A stretch of DNA of 64,000 nt, from contig JAVSML010038873.1 of NCBI GenBank assembly GCA_038503035.1, forward strand, positions 1 through 64,000, read 5' to 3'. Position numbers and translations under genes: made by a program. The notes under the pieces were generated by a model that worked only from the letters and a program-made list of their open reading frames with translations, was not told the origin of the DNA and did not search any database. The stretch comes from Crocodylus rhombifer (Eukaryota; Chordata; Crocodylia; Crocodylidae). Shown in pieces: positions 49,501-61,100 of this stretch (the first letter of the stretch is position 1; every line of letters begins with the position of its first letter).

Positions 49501-51062
49501 CCCTTATCCTCAGGCAACATGATCACAGCTTATACAATACATTTTGTCCGGCAGAACCTGCTAGGGTGGCACAGATAAAATTCCATCCCACAAATAATTA
49601 CTATAAATATCTTGGAGTAGTTCTTGTCTTTGCGCAACCTCAGACACTGTGAGATGCAAAGATATAGGAGTCTGGTTTCTGTCTCCCAGTTCTCATAGTT
49701 CTTGGACTACAATCCCTATATTCGGTCCATTTTCCCTTTGGGCTCACAATTTTTAAGTTTTAGATCCAGTCACACAAATGTCATCCCATTGCTTCCAGTT
49801 TAATTCCATTTCCCCAGCATCTCTTCATTTTCAACACAATTAGATCCCTGGTTGCTACATCCCCGTTTACAAGTCCATGTATCTAGCTTGTACCCCCACT
49901 ATTTCCAGTCCAAATTCTCAGTTTGAGGCTCAATTTGTGCCTATGGGCTCTTCATTCTCTAGATGCTGGTACCTGTTTCAACAACACAGCAAGTCAAGTC
50001 AGTCCTAAGGCTGCTGCGACTGTTGGGGACTGTAGAAACCCTCCTCTACTCTGCCCTGTGTTTGGACATGGTTGTTGTAGGCCTGGGACTCAACCCGTCT
50101 AGTAGGAGGTTAGTTGAGTTGCTTTGCATCATTGGTGATTCTTTGGGCAAAGTGACCTGGTGGTGCCCATCTCCTCTCCAGGTATGGAGAGACTTAGCTC
50201 ATTCACCCCTTAACAGGTCTTGGTTTTAGTCCTCATGGGTGTCTACATACCCTCCTCACCAAGGTTAGCCCAAGTTGGGGCACTGGCTTAGTTGCCAACA
50301 ACCCAACCGTGGAATAGGTTGTACTGGTTTGCATGGTACCAGATACTAGCAGGCTGAGAGGCCTGGCCTGACAGGTCAACAACATATAGGTTAATTTTAT
50401 TACAATATAATGAATGAAAAAAAATCAATTTACAGGAAATGTTGAATAGAGCATTGTTTTTATGGTGAAATCCCAAATATTCACTTTCTTTTGAAAGGCT
50501 GGTCAACCATCTTGCTTCCACTCAAACCAAGAGCATAAATAAAATTAAAATGGTTTCTCTTCTCTCTCCACCCATGTATGTTTCTTGTGCCATTTACCAT
50601 CGGATTAAGTTCCCCTTGAATCATGGCCAGGGCAGGGAACTAGGAAACATGAACTGGGAAGGAAGAAAACTGCAGTTTCAGAGCATTAGTCATCACAGCG
50701 TGGAGGCAAGAAGCTCATTTTATTTGGAATTTGCCCCGACCTAGTTACACTGTGAGTTTTACTAATGTTAGTAACTAAGATCAGCAAAATCTCATGTTAG
50801 CATGTATTGATCCTGACCAGTGTGAAGAATGATGGGATTCTCAGGTTTCCTGAATTGCTTCATTTAAAGAGCTGGTGCCTGAAATTCTTGGGCAAGACTG
50901 GTTTAGTCGGTCAGACAAAACAGTGGTTTTCCAAAACTTATGCTACAACACAAGAGACACTTTCCTCATTTGTTTAGATACTAAAAAATCCCAGACTGCA
51001 AGGAAAGGGACCTTGGTTCCCTCACTCTGGAAGCGTTTGAAGTCATACAGCAATCAGACCTC

Positions 51063-51145
51063 TTGCCAGAGGTGATATCGTTTTATTAGGCCAACCAAAT
51101 ATTTGCAAAAAAAGATTCTTTATCTGCAAGCTTTCAGGCACAGGT
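51063..51145 (-). repeat. Dispersed repeat piece, reverse orientation
   Basis: gtgatatcgttttattaggc, caaccaaatatttgcaa and tgcaagctttcaggcac read as the reverse complement of the repeat at 35.6 and 39.1 kb. Confidence 0.4.
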
Positions 51146-51876
51146 TAAGTCCTATAAACATTTCACACCTCCTCTCCAGACTATTGCCTCTGATAGTATC
51201 TGCAAATAAAGCAGTTACTATTCTTTTAGCCAAATCAAAACCAGCAGGTATTCAACACGTCATGAATCACCTCCTGGAATCAAGTGTCACTGCTTAAGTG
51301 CTTGTAACTGGGGTAAGATAACGTTTGGGTTTGGTTTTTGGGGTTTTTTTTTCAAATAGCTCTACTCTGGTAATTACATTGGCTTTGAAAGCCCTGGGCA
51401 ACAATTTGCTTTATTACTTCTGAAGGTTAAAAATAAAAGCAAATTCTAATCTGGTCCAAGTAGCCATAGGGGAGTCAAAGTACAGACTTTTAAAGGTGCA
51501 CTACGCTGGCTATGTCACGATTCAAAGGCACTGACTGACTACATCACCACTTTGTGAGGATCCCGACAGCATCTTCAGGGACCCGCCTAGAGCAGCGTCA
51601 GGCTTCCAGACTCTCTTCGACCCCTCTGTTCATCTGAATTCATTTGAAGGAGCCCAGTGGTGGTAAATCTCTGAAGGAAGCTCTCTGCTTCTACCCAAGT
51701 GAATAATGCACCTGATCCCCAGTTGTGAGCAAACACAGCAGAGGAATAATTAGGAACTACCTGACCTGAAACCCACATGCCCATTACTGTGGTATTTTTC
51801 CACCTACTTCAGGTGAAGCAGAAGATGGGCTGGACCCGAAAGGAGAGAGGAGGAGCCACCGAGCAAGATGCTTCTT

Positions 51877-51882
51877 TATAAA
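51877..51882 (+). promoter_or_regulatory. ATP12A: Candidate TATA box of ATP12A
   Basis: TATAAA in ttctttataaagc, about 275 bp upstream of the start codon. Transcription would begin near 51905, giving a leader of about 250 nt without an intron. No CpG island is present, which fits a tissue-restricted promoter. Inferred from motif and position only. Confidence 0.5.
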
Positions 51883-51904
51883 GCACCAGCAAACAGCACT
51901 CTCT

Positions 51905-52155
51905 CCCCACAGGCACTGGACAATGAACCTGTCCTGCCTGAAGGATGCCTAAGTGCAAGAAGGATTCCAGCTAACACTGGGTTTCCAGCTGGGAGCAGGC
52001 TACAACCTCTGCGAGCTCTTGCACCCGACAGCAGTGCCCGGGGTCTCCTAGTGATACCGCTTTTGCTTTTTACCCAAGCACTGTACCTCGGTCTACCTGC
52101 TCCTGCCTGAGAGACTCTGACTCCCCTCCATCAAGGAAGAAATAAGCTCGCAAAA
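51905..52155 (+). other. ATP12A: Probable ATP12A 5' leader with two short uORFs
   Basis: Two short upstream reading frames are seen: ATG at 51923 (9 codons, stop ending 51952) and ATG at 51945 (9 codons, stop ending 51974). Both end before the main start at 52156. The leader limits are inferred from the TATA box. Confidence 0.4.
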
Positions 52156-52164
52156 ATGGGAAAG
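52156..52164 (+). CDS. ATP12A: ATP12A coding exon 1 (start codon, MGK)
   Basis: ATGGGAAAG followed by the donor GTGAGT. The start context (aaaATGG) is good. A first exon encoding only MGK, phase 0, is the usual layout of Na,K/H,K-ATPase alpha genes. The next exon begins [10 protein letters not shown] after one Lys codon and is in frame. Confidence 0.85.
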
Positions 52165-55100
52165 GTGAGTGAGCTGTTCATTGCAACAGCTACCTTTTAA
52201 CGTTTGGTTTCTTCCATTGAGCTCTGAGAATTATCCTTCATTTTTCTAAATTAAAAACCTGTATGTCTGAAATGGTTTGGGGTCAGAGGAAGTTAGATCC
52301 ACAGCCTAGATCATTTGCTCTGGGAAGATCAATGAAGTCTCTACATAGAAATACATGTTGACCCTAAAAGTTTGAAACCCAGAAGAGAGCTTAAATTGGA
52401 TGGGACAGAACAGCATGTGAGGCTAGCTTGTTCCTTCACCACGAGCTCTGGGAAGACCTAGGCAAGGTCCTGAGAAACTCAAGTCCCTCTGGGGACTTAA
52501 CAGGAAAGATTTTCTATAGGACAGGACAATTCAGTCTCCTTGAGACTCCTAACTCTCCCATTGTCCTGCATCTGCTAAAGTTGTCAGCTATTTCCTGTAG
52601 ATCTCCTTTCCTTGTGGAGACCTGAACAGCTGAGCAGATTATTTTTTGGGTGGGATAAGAAAAGCAAGGGAAAGGAGAGGAAAGAAGGAAACTCCAGCAG
52701 ATAACCCCAGCTTGCATATCTTGGGCAAAGCAGCATAAAGGAAAGAGAAGAGGTGGCCTTTGTCTGGGATGTGCACGTAACCAAATTGAAATGCACTGGA
52801 AGCAGGCGTTCTGGGGATTCAGCTCCTCAAGACGCCGCCAAAGTTGCCTCTCTCCAAGAATGACCAAGAGGAGATTTTTGCACTTCTCGAACTCAAGAGC
52901 ATCTAGGGGCTGAGAGCAAGTCTCATGAGTTAGCTTTTGTCTGAAAACACAAGAATGAATCTTTTCTAAACCTTTTCTGAGTGTTTTTATAAACCAGAAA
53001 CCCCATTGTTTGAGTTCTTTTGTGTTGGTGGGGGGTTTTTTTGGGGGTGGGGAAGGGGTTATTATTTAAAATGTTTAGCTTTAATTCAATCTGTTGAATG
53101 TTTATGTATACCAGGCGGGGACAAATGTACTGTAACATGTACCAGTACATGCGTACATTAGACAGGCACAGAGAGCATGCAAACACAGACGGGTTCTGCC
53201 CTGGCGAAGCAAGCAACTACCCTAAAGTTCAGGCAGTTAGTGTGACACCGTGCCGCTCAGGAGGTTAATCCGTAAGGAATCCAGCAAGAAATGGGGTCAG
53301 TAGATACTCTTCCAAGGAATGGCATGCAGGTCACAGGATAATTGCAAGCTGGGATGGTATGATTATAGAAGAGAAGCTGATGAATTAACAACACAGGAAG
53401 CCTGCCCTTCAATCTGGGCCACTTAAGTTAAGAGGAAGAAAGCAGTTTATCAATAAAGCCAAGGCAGTGCAATGGATTGGGCAGCTTCTCTAACCTATTT
53501 AACTGGCGGGTGGCAGAGAGGTGGAGACCAAGGGGGTGCAGAGTTCAGCAGCTCCTGCTCAGTTTTGAGCTCTCCGGCAGGGAGGTGAAGCAGAGATCAC
53601 TTTAGTGTTCTGCCAGGACTGTAGTGTTTGCATACAGCTGCCCTACATACATAATCAAGGAGCGAGACAGTGTCACAAATCTTCATGGCTCCCCGGGAAG
53701 TCTTGCAATAGGAAGTGCTTTTTCAAAGTTGCCACTCTTGAAGTCACGTGAAACCTCAACTTCAGTTTAAAAAAAATCATCCAATATCAAGAAGAACACC
53801 TCCCCCTCCCTCCCTTTTATACACTTTAATTATTTTTAAAACTGGCCTCATGGTTTGTGAGCCGGGGCTCCAGCCAGCATGTCTGTCCTTTGGGCTGGGT
53901 CCTCCGGGCTGTGTGAAATACTGTCTTTCTACTGAGGTCAGTGGAGTCATAATAATTGACACCAGCCAAAGACATGTGTGTCACAGTTGCAGGTGGAGCG
54001 ATTGCCAATATAGGGCAGGACCGGACACTCTGTCCTTAGGAGGGAGGGGACGGATCCAACCCACAGCTTGGCCTAAAACCGGGAAATATTGGAGTTTCTG
54101 GGTGGGAGCTACACTTGCCAGCCTTTAGTCATATTCTGCCTGTTCACACAACAATGCCCAAATCTATTCTGCTTTCTCATTTCTGTTCTAGAAAAGAGCT
54201 GACGTTTACTCCGTCGAGGTCTGTGGGACAACGGATTTGGAAAAGATAGACGAGGGGGATGAAAGGTACAAAGACCTGAAGGGTAACAAGGGAAAACCCA
54301 AGAAGAAAGATGAACTTAAGAAAGAACTGGAGCTGGTGAGTGTCCGGAGGGAAACCCCGATTCGTTCCTCCTGACCTCAGGGGTGCAAGACCCCACAATG
54401 CACAAACACGTTTGCCTTGTATTGGCACGTCTCATCAGAGCTGTGTTATGCCGGGGCAGTGATTGCAGCCAAATTTCTGTTCACGGTTAGCTTCCAAAGA
54501 GAAGGCAGAAAGATGGAGAAGCTGAAGCAACCCCTCTGTTTCAAAGGATGGCATTGTATCTAAAAATAGTTTGAGGGCAATTTTTTCAGGCTGATCCCCA
54601 ATGGGGGCAGTGTGACTTAGTGGATAGGCACTGAGCTGGATGGGGTTTCTACCGTGTCCCCGTCACTGGCCTACTGGGAGAGCACTTCTCCCTGTGCCTG
54701 TTTTCCTGCGTGTGAAATGAGAGTAACGAGTCTTATTTCTTTTGTGAAGTGCTTTGAGGTCTGCTGAAAAAAAAGCACTGAGTGCCTGATATTGTTATTC
54801 CAGCCACCTCTGCAGGACAATGAAGACCCAGAATGAGAAATCAAAGATTTTAGTAATAAAAACACTCCCCCCCCCCACCCAATCCCATCCCTTCAAACAT
54901 CTTTATAAACATCAGCTAATTGATTTCTCACTATTCCCTTCCCCTAGCAAGTGAGGTAATAATATAATCCTCACTGCCCTGATGACATAACTTTGGCATT
55001 AACTGACCCAGCCAAGGGAATCAGTGTGTCAGAGCTGGGATGGGATGGGATGAGATGAGTATATGCAAGTTGTTAGCTTCTAAAAATGTGTTCAACACAC

Positions 55101-58100
55101 CAGACCAGGGTGAATTTTTCAGAAGTTCCTAAGTATACTTAGAGCCTGATTTCATGTTTCAAAAGTGACTTGAAAGCACTGAAACACAGCTCAACTCTGA
55201 GATCCCCAAGTCATTTCTGATAATGACGCTTTGGCTCCTTTGACCTCAGGCTCTTTTAAACATCCCCCCACCCCCCGAGTCTTTCCAAAATTGAAATCAA
55301 TTCCACAAAATTCCTACTGGATTTTGTGTGTATGATCCCTAGCTCCATGGTGCCATGAACCATGCGCAGGGGAGCTACTGTAATGTACATCCATAATAGT
55401 TTTGCTCTGAGAAATGAGATTTGGGAAAGGAAGAGGCAGGGATGTTAATGATCTCACTAATTCCAAGATATACGGGGATAGTTCTAGCACTTGAACGGTA
55501 AGGCTTGCCTTTCATATTCCAGATAAGGAAGGAAAGTCACACGATGTGCATGGTGGCAACAGATTATGATCACAGCAGCTCGACCCACACTAATGTGGAT
55601 AAAAATTATAATAAAAAACTATGACTGCATTGGCAGTCACGAACCATTGTCCCCATTTCCTCTAATAGTACATACTTAATGCTAGTGACCCATCGGTTCT
55701 TACAGACGGACAAACATGTAGGGTCCCAGTTTCGTCGTGGACCAGGTACCTGAGCGTTGCAGTGGTAGCTGTCAGTCTTGCCTGGATAAGAGGACAGTGT
55801 GTCCCAGGGGCGAGGGCTGAGGCACAAGCAGAAGGTAACAGTGCTTGGCTCTTGCAGAATTAGTTATGCAGGCTAGGTCACCTGTATATTAACTCTGCTG
55901 CCCCTCCTACTTCTCTTCAGCAATGCTGTTATGGGGGTTGCAGACTAACTGCTGCAATACTTTTCTGGCTGACTATTCACTATGACATGCTTGGTTAACA
56001 CAGACGCTTTTAAACCTCCGCACTGTCTTTTGGATGGTGCTCGTCTGGTCTCTGCTCTTTCTTTCTTCATGCCTATGCCTGACTCTATAGATCTACAAAA
56101 GATTTAATCACGTGGACTGCGATACAATTGCAGAGAAGGGAGAAATACTTTCAAAGCATCCCCACCCACCTCCATCCCGTCGACAAAAGGTCTGCACAGG
56201 CTGCTCCGTGGTAGAAGACTGGAGTGCATGAATCCACAAGGCACGTGTAAATCCTGCAGTGCAGACTCTCCTCCTGTCATTTAGATGCAACAGGCACCCC
56301 CTGCACTCGGTGCCACAGAACGTCTTCATTTTGTGCCAAGCCGGCAAATCCTAAAGCATCTGAGGATTTTTAGGAGGAGCCAGTTGTCTAAATGAAGTAG
56401 AGTTATTCATCACGACTCAAATTACTGTGAAGGTTCCTTCTGTTCCCATAACAGATTTGCTGGAGGAGGATATGGAGCGGGTTGGGGGAGAAGATGAGAG
56501 GGAAATGTAAATGGAGAAGAACTTAAGCTTCAACATTTCAGTGGGGCTAATGTGTGTTGTGATGCCCGTTTTACTTTTGGCTGATTAATTAGCAGAGCTG
56601 GGCACAGGAGCCCTAACTTTGCACAGAGATGCCTGGAAAATGTCAAACATTGATCAAACCAGACAAATATTTAAAAAAAAACAACAACAACAATATTTTG
56701 CCTTTCCCAGCTCTCTGCTCCTAGGGTCTCATCTAAGCCAGAGTGCACATAGCCTGTCTTTGTACTTCCCATCAGTGAGTGCCTGGCAAGCATTTAAAAA
56801 CAGAAGTTATGCTTTTGTGTCTTAAATGATGGCCTACAAGCATCGCGAAGGGGTGGGATTTTCCCACCTCATCTTCCATACGCACCGTCCTGCATAACTG
56901 TTCGTGCATGCTTTTTGATGGGTTTTTTCCTCCTATAAGGCATAAAGCATTTGCCACTCACAGAAAGGGGATGCTGTAATGACAGCTAGACATATGGTAC
57001 CAAAAGCGGAGACAATTCCAGTGTTCCTTAAACCCAGATAATCTGTTTGTTTCGGAATACAAATGTAAGAGATATTTGGCTGGGGTGACATGACCGTGGC
57101 GCCCCTTCCTGCCTGGGGCAGGGGGTCGGACCCGATGATCTGTTTAGGTCCCTCCTGACCCTAAGCACTATGAAACTAAGACAGTCTAATCCTTTTTTTT
57201 CCTCTCTCTTCCAGGATGACCACAGACTCAGTGTTGAAGAGCTGGAGGAAAAGTATGGCACAAGCATCACCAAAGTAAGTCTGTAAGATATGAGCAAGAA
57301 ACCACCTGAGTTAAATATCCTTAGCTCATCTACAGCTGAATCCAAAGCTTGTGATATCAAAAGAAGGGTACTGATATCACCAGACTTTAGAAGAGGCTCC
57401 TCATGGTCATCACTTATGTAAATAGATAGGTTTTTGTGGGGTGTGTGCACACACCCGAAAGCAAACAAACTAGGCTCATGTATATAGAAAATGGGCAGGA
57501 CTCACTAATTCACAACAGATGATGAAGGATTTTAAGACCTGGTGAGACAAAGCCTTGGCTGGGAAGATCTAGTTGGGGCTGGTCTAGATGTAACCTCCTG
57601 AGGTCCCTTCCAACCCTCATTTTCTATGACTCTAGGAAAGCAGAGAGCAGCCCTAGGGCAGTGATTTTGGTCCAAATTTGGAAATGAATATCTAGGACAC
57701 TTGAAAGACATCTGGCATGATGCTTTAATGCACTGTTATAGTTTATAAAGCTTGAGCCCACCATATGGACCTTGGTTACAACTTTCCCAAAGTCTGAGGC
57801 CATTTGGACTTGGTGTTCAGAACCGGCTCCACCTCATTCCAAACAGATGGTGTCAGTAGCAGTGAGCACAGTCTGGAGCAAGAGGACTCACTTGCCAGAG
57901 GCACTTGGTTAGTGAAAATCTGTGTCCGACTGCTCTTGAGCTGCAAATTCACATCCAGGCCTGCAACCTGGTCATTGAATCTGAGCACAGAATAAACTGC
58001 CTGAAAGCAAACAAGCTAGTCTAGGCAAGCAGATCAGATGCAGGCCATCACAGCTGATTCAATGACATTAGGTCTACTCATATTTTACCCATACCCACAC

Positions 58101-61100
58101 CCCTCTCTCTCTCTCTCTAGATATAGATATATCTATTATCTATATCTCTCTATATATCTATCTATCTAGATAGATGGAGATACACACATATACATACATA
58201 TATGTATACACACACACGCGTGCACACACACTATGCACAGTAACTTTTCTGCTCTCTAAGTTCAAGAGTAAATGCATTAATGCAGTGAAAATGTGAACAG
58301 GCTCATGGATGTTTTGAAGAAACAAGATGGGAAAGGAAAATCAAAAAAGCTTGGGACAAAAATTTAGCTAAGAACTCCAAGCCCCAGAAGCTGTTAAAAT
58401 ACACTGACATGAACCACGGCCCAGTTGCCAAGTCCCAGGGAAAAGAGCACTGAAGACAAAAGCTAGGGTCCAGGCACAGTCTGCAATTCATGTTGCAAAT
58501 GCTCTTTGCCTTTGCAGGGTCTCTCCAGTGCAAGAGCGGCAGAGATTCTGGCTCGAGATGGTCCCAACGCTCTCACTCCTCCTAAAGCCACTCCTGAAAT
58601 CATCAAGTTCCTTAAGCAGATGGTGGGAGGGTTTTCCATCCTCTTGTGGGTGGGAGCCCTCTTCTCCTGGGTTTCCTTCGGGATTCAGCTTGCTCAGGGC
58701 ATTGATTCAGCATTTGACAATGTGAGTATTATGCCAGTCACGTGGGCTACTACATCGTCTGGGAGGCTTCTTGGGTATCTTTACTTTTTCAGTCCACTTG
58801 CCCCACTATTGAATCATTTTGATCTGTGCTGATATACTGTGCTTTGCCTATTTGTCCTAGGGTTTTATACCGCCATGCATTGCCATAGTATCAGCATGGC
58901 TAAGGAACCACAGCGAAGTCCCTAATGGCCTTCACAGAGCCTCTCACCTTCTTCATCTTTAGGTTATACTTTCTTGGGTGAAATATTTAAAGGTTGTTAA
59001 GTTCCGATTTTGAGACACTACTTAGGCGCAAATGTAACTGCATCTTTCACGTGGGCGAGGAGGCAAATATCACAAGAACGGGCCTGCCTAACGCGTCTGA
59101 TCCAGGAGCAGCCTGGCACACAGGCATCCTCATAGGAATTCACCATTCCTTCGGGCTCCTCAGCCTGACTTCTATACCCAAAGGTTTCCAAGAGTGTGGC
59201 TGTGTATCCATCTGCCCATGATCTCACCCAACCCAGAAAAGCTAAGATTAACCTCTAGTCTTCCATTCATGTGTTTTCACCCCTCAGTCCCCCTCCCTTA
59301 ACCTCCACTCAGTTTATGAGGACTGTTAAAACCTTTGTATTTAAATTTGTGGGGCTTTATTGCCTCTTGATATGAGCAAGCAAACAGTAAAACTCCTCAC
59401 TTCTCTTCATTGGGCAATTAAAACATTCTAACCTTTGGTTTAAAGAACGTAGTGGATCAGTGTTTACACGGGGTTTATTCCAGTTCAGAAACTGCCGGGC
59501 ACATCATCTTTCAGCTAACTGGAATCGTTTTTTTTTTTTGTCTGTAAGCTCTACCTTGGTGTGGTCCTAGCACTGGTTGTCATTCTTACCGGCATCTTTG
59601 CTTACTACCAAGAGGCTAAAAGTACCAACATCATGGCCAGCTTCAGCAAAATGATTCCACAGGTGAGTGGCCAATCTTTCTCTCTCTCTCTCTGTTTTGG
59701 CATGGCAAGGAATGGGGAGAGCTGGAGACTGAGTTAATGCATGAATGATATAACACTGGCTTCACTATCCCCTGCTCCTGGGGTGGGTAAAATCTTGCAT
59801 AGGAAGGGGACAAAATAAAATTCCCTTTTCACTCAATCCTGACTTTGTCCTTTCTGTCCCCATGGTAGAAATCAGCTCTGCATTCTGACCAAAGTAAAAT
59901 TTCATCTTACTTTCTGACTCTAAATTCCATCCTCAGACCTCCCTCTTCATTGGAAATGGCCCTTCCTTTGCTTCTGTATTCCTGAGCTCCTCTGGTCTAT
60001 TTTACCAGAGTAACCTAGCCCTTAAAATGACTAATGATTATGCAGAGCATCATAGGTAATGCAACAAGGCCTTTCCCAATCAGCCGGCAGCATAACATAG
60101 AGTAATTGCGCTGCCAGTCAAAATAAGTTCAATAAATAATTCATCAGATGCAAGTGGAGGAGAGCAAGGTGGTTCTTACTCCCAGTCTGGTTCCTACTCC
60201 GCAGTTCACAGCTATAATTTTTTGCATGCGACTGTATCTATGCCCATCTGTAAAATGGCAATACTTGCCTATTTTTCCAAATCCTCCAAGTCCTAAGACT
60301 AATGATGCTCTGTTGGATGCTAAAGCTTGGAAATAATAGAGAAAAAGGAACATGCTGATCTAGAACAAAAGAGATCCAGTTGGGCTGAAATTCACCCCCA
60401 CCAGATCTCAACATGGGTGTCATTTGGAGCTAAAGTAATGCATGTTCATGTGCCAGCTCTCTGCATTAGGGTGTGTTTTACCCGTGTGAAAAGACAATGC
60501 TGCTGAAAGGGAGGGCATGAAGGATATGGGTTGGCTCCTCATTCTTTTTACATTTCTGTCCCACAGCAAGCTCTCGTCATCCGAGACGCTGAGAAAAAGG
60601 AGATTTCAGCAGAACAGCTGGTGGTGGGGGACATTGTGGAGATCAAAGGTGGAGATCGGATCCCAGCAGACATCCGGCTGATCTTTGCTCAGGGCTGTAA
60701 GGTAAAGACTAGCTTTGGGACACATGGCGAGCTTGCACCATGAGTTTCGGGGAGCTGCATAAAAAGAGAAGCTGTTCTTTCAGAGAAAGGATGGGTGAGC
60801 ATTAGCAACTAAGAAAAACCTCAGGCTTTTAGGTACCTGTAATGCCTGTGCAGAGGAGCGTACAGAACAGAGGGCCCATTACATAACACCCAAGAAGCAT
60901 CAAGTAAATCCTCTCTCTGCCATGGACTTTGGCAGGCGATCGCTTGATCCTGGTGCAGTGATACAAATATAGACCGAATAACTCTCTTCACAGTGTCAAA
61001 AGCAGCTTATTTGTTAGCTTTTCTTCCAGACTCACTAGGTCCTGCTGACTGAGTGACAGGTATCATCCGTGAGTTAGGCTCAGTTTCCACATTCATACAG

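Larger units (their letters stand above)
45346..51876. other. Intergenic, upstream of ATP12A
   Basis: AT-rich sequence with homopolymers near 46.5 kb and a repeat piece at 51.06 kb. No coding exon is recognised. Distal ATP12A regulatory elements could lie here but none can be named. Confidence 0.6.
54336..57214 (+). other. ATP12A: ATP12A intron 2
   Basis: 2879 bp. Contains MIR-like fragments in opposite orientations (about 54605-54800 plus, about 54930-55040 minus), a C run near 54866 and a CR1 3' end (about 57075-57178) just before exon 3. Confidence 0.85.
57275..58517 (+). other. ATP12A: ATP12A intron 3
   Basis: 1243 bp. Contains a CR1 3' end (about 57540-57637) and a compound microsatellite at about 58096-58230. 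Confidence 0.85.
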
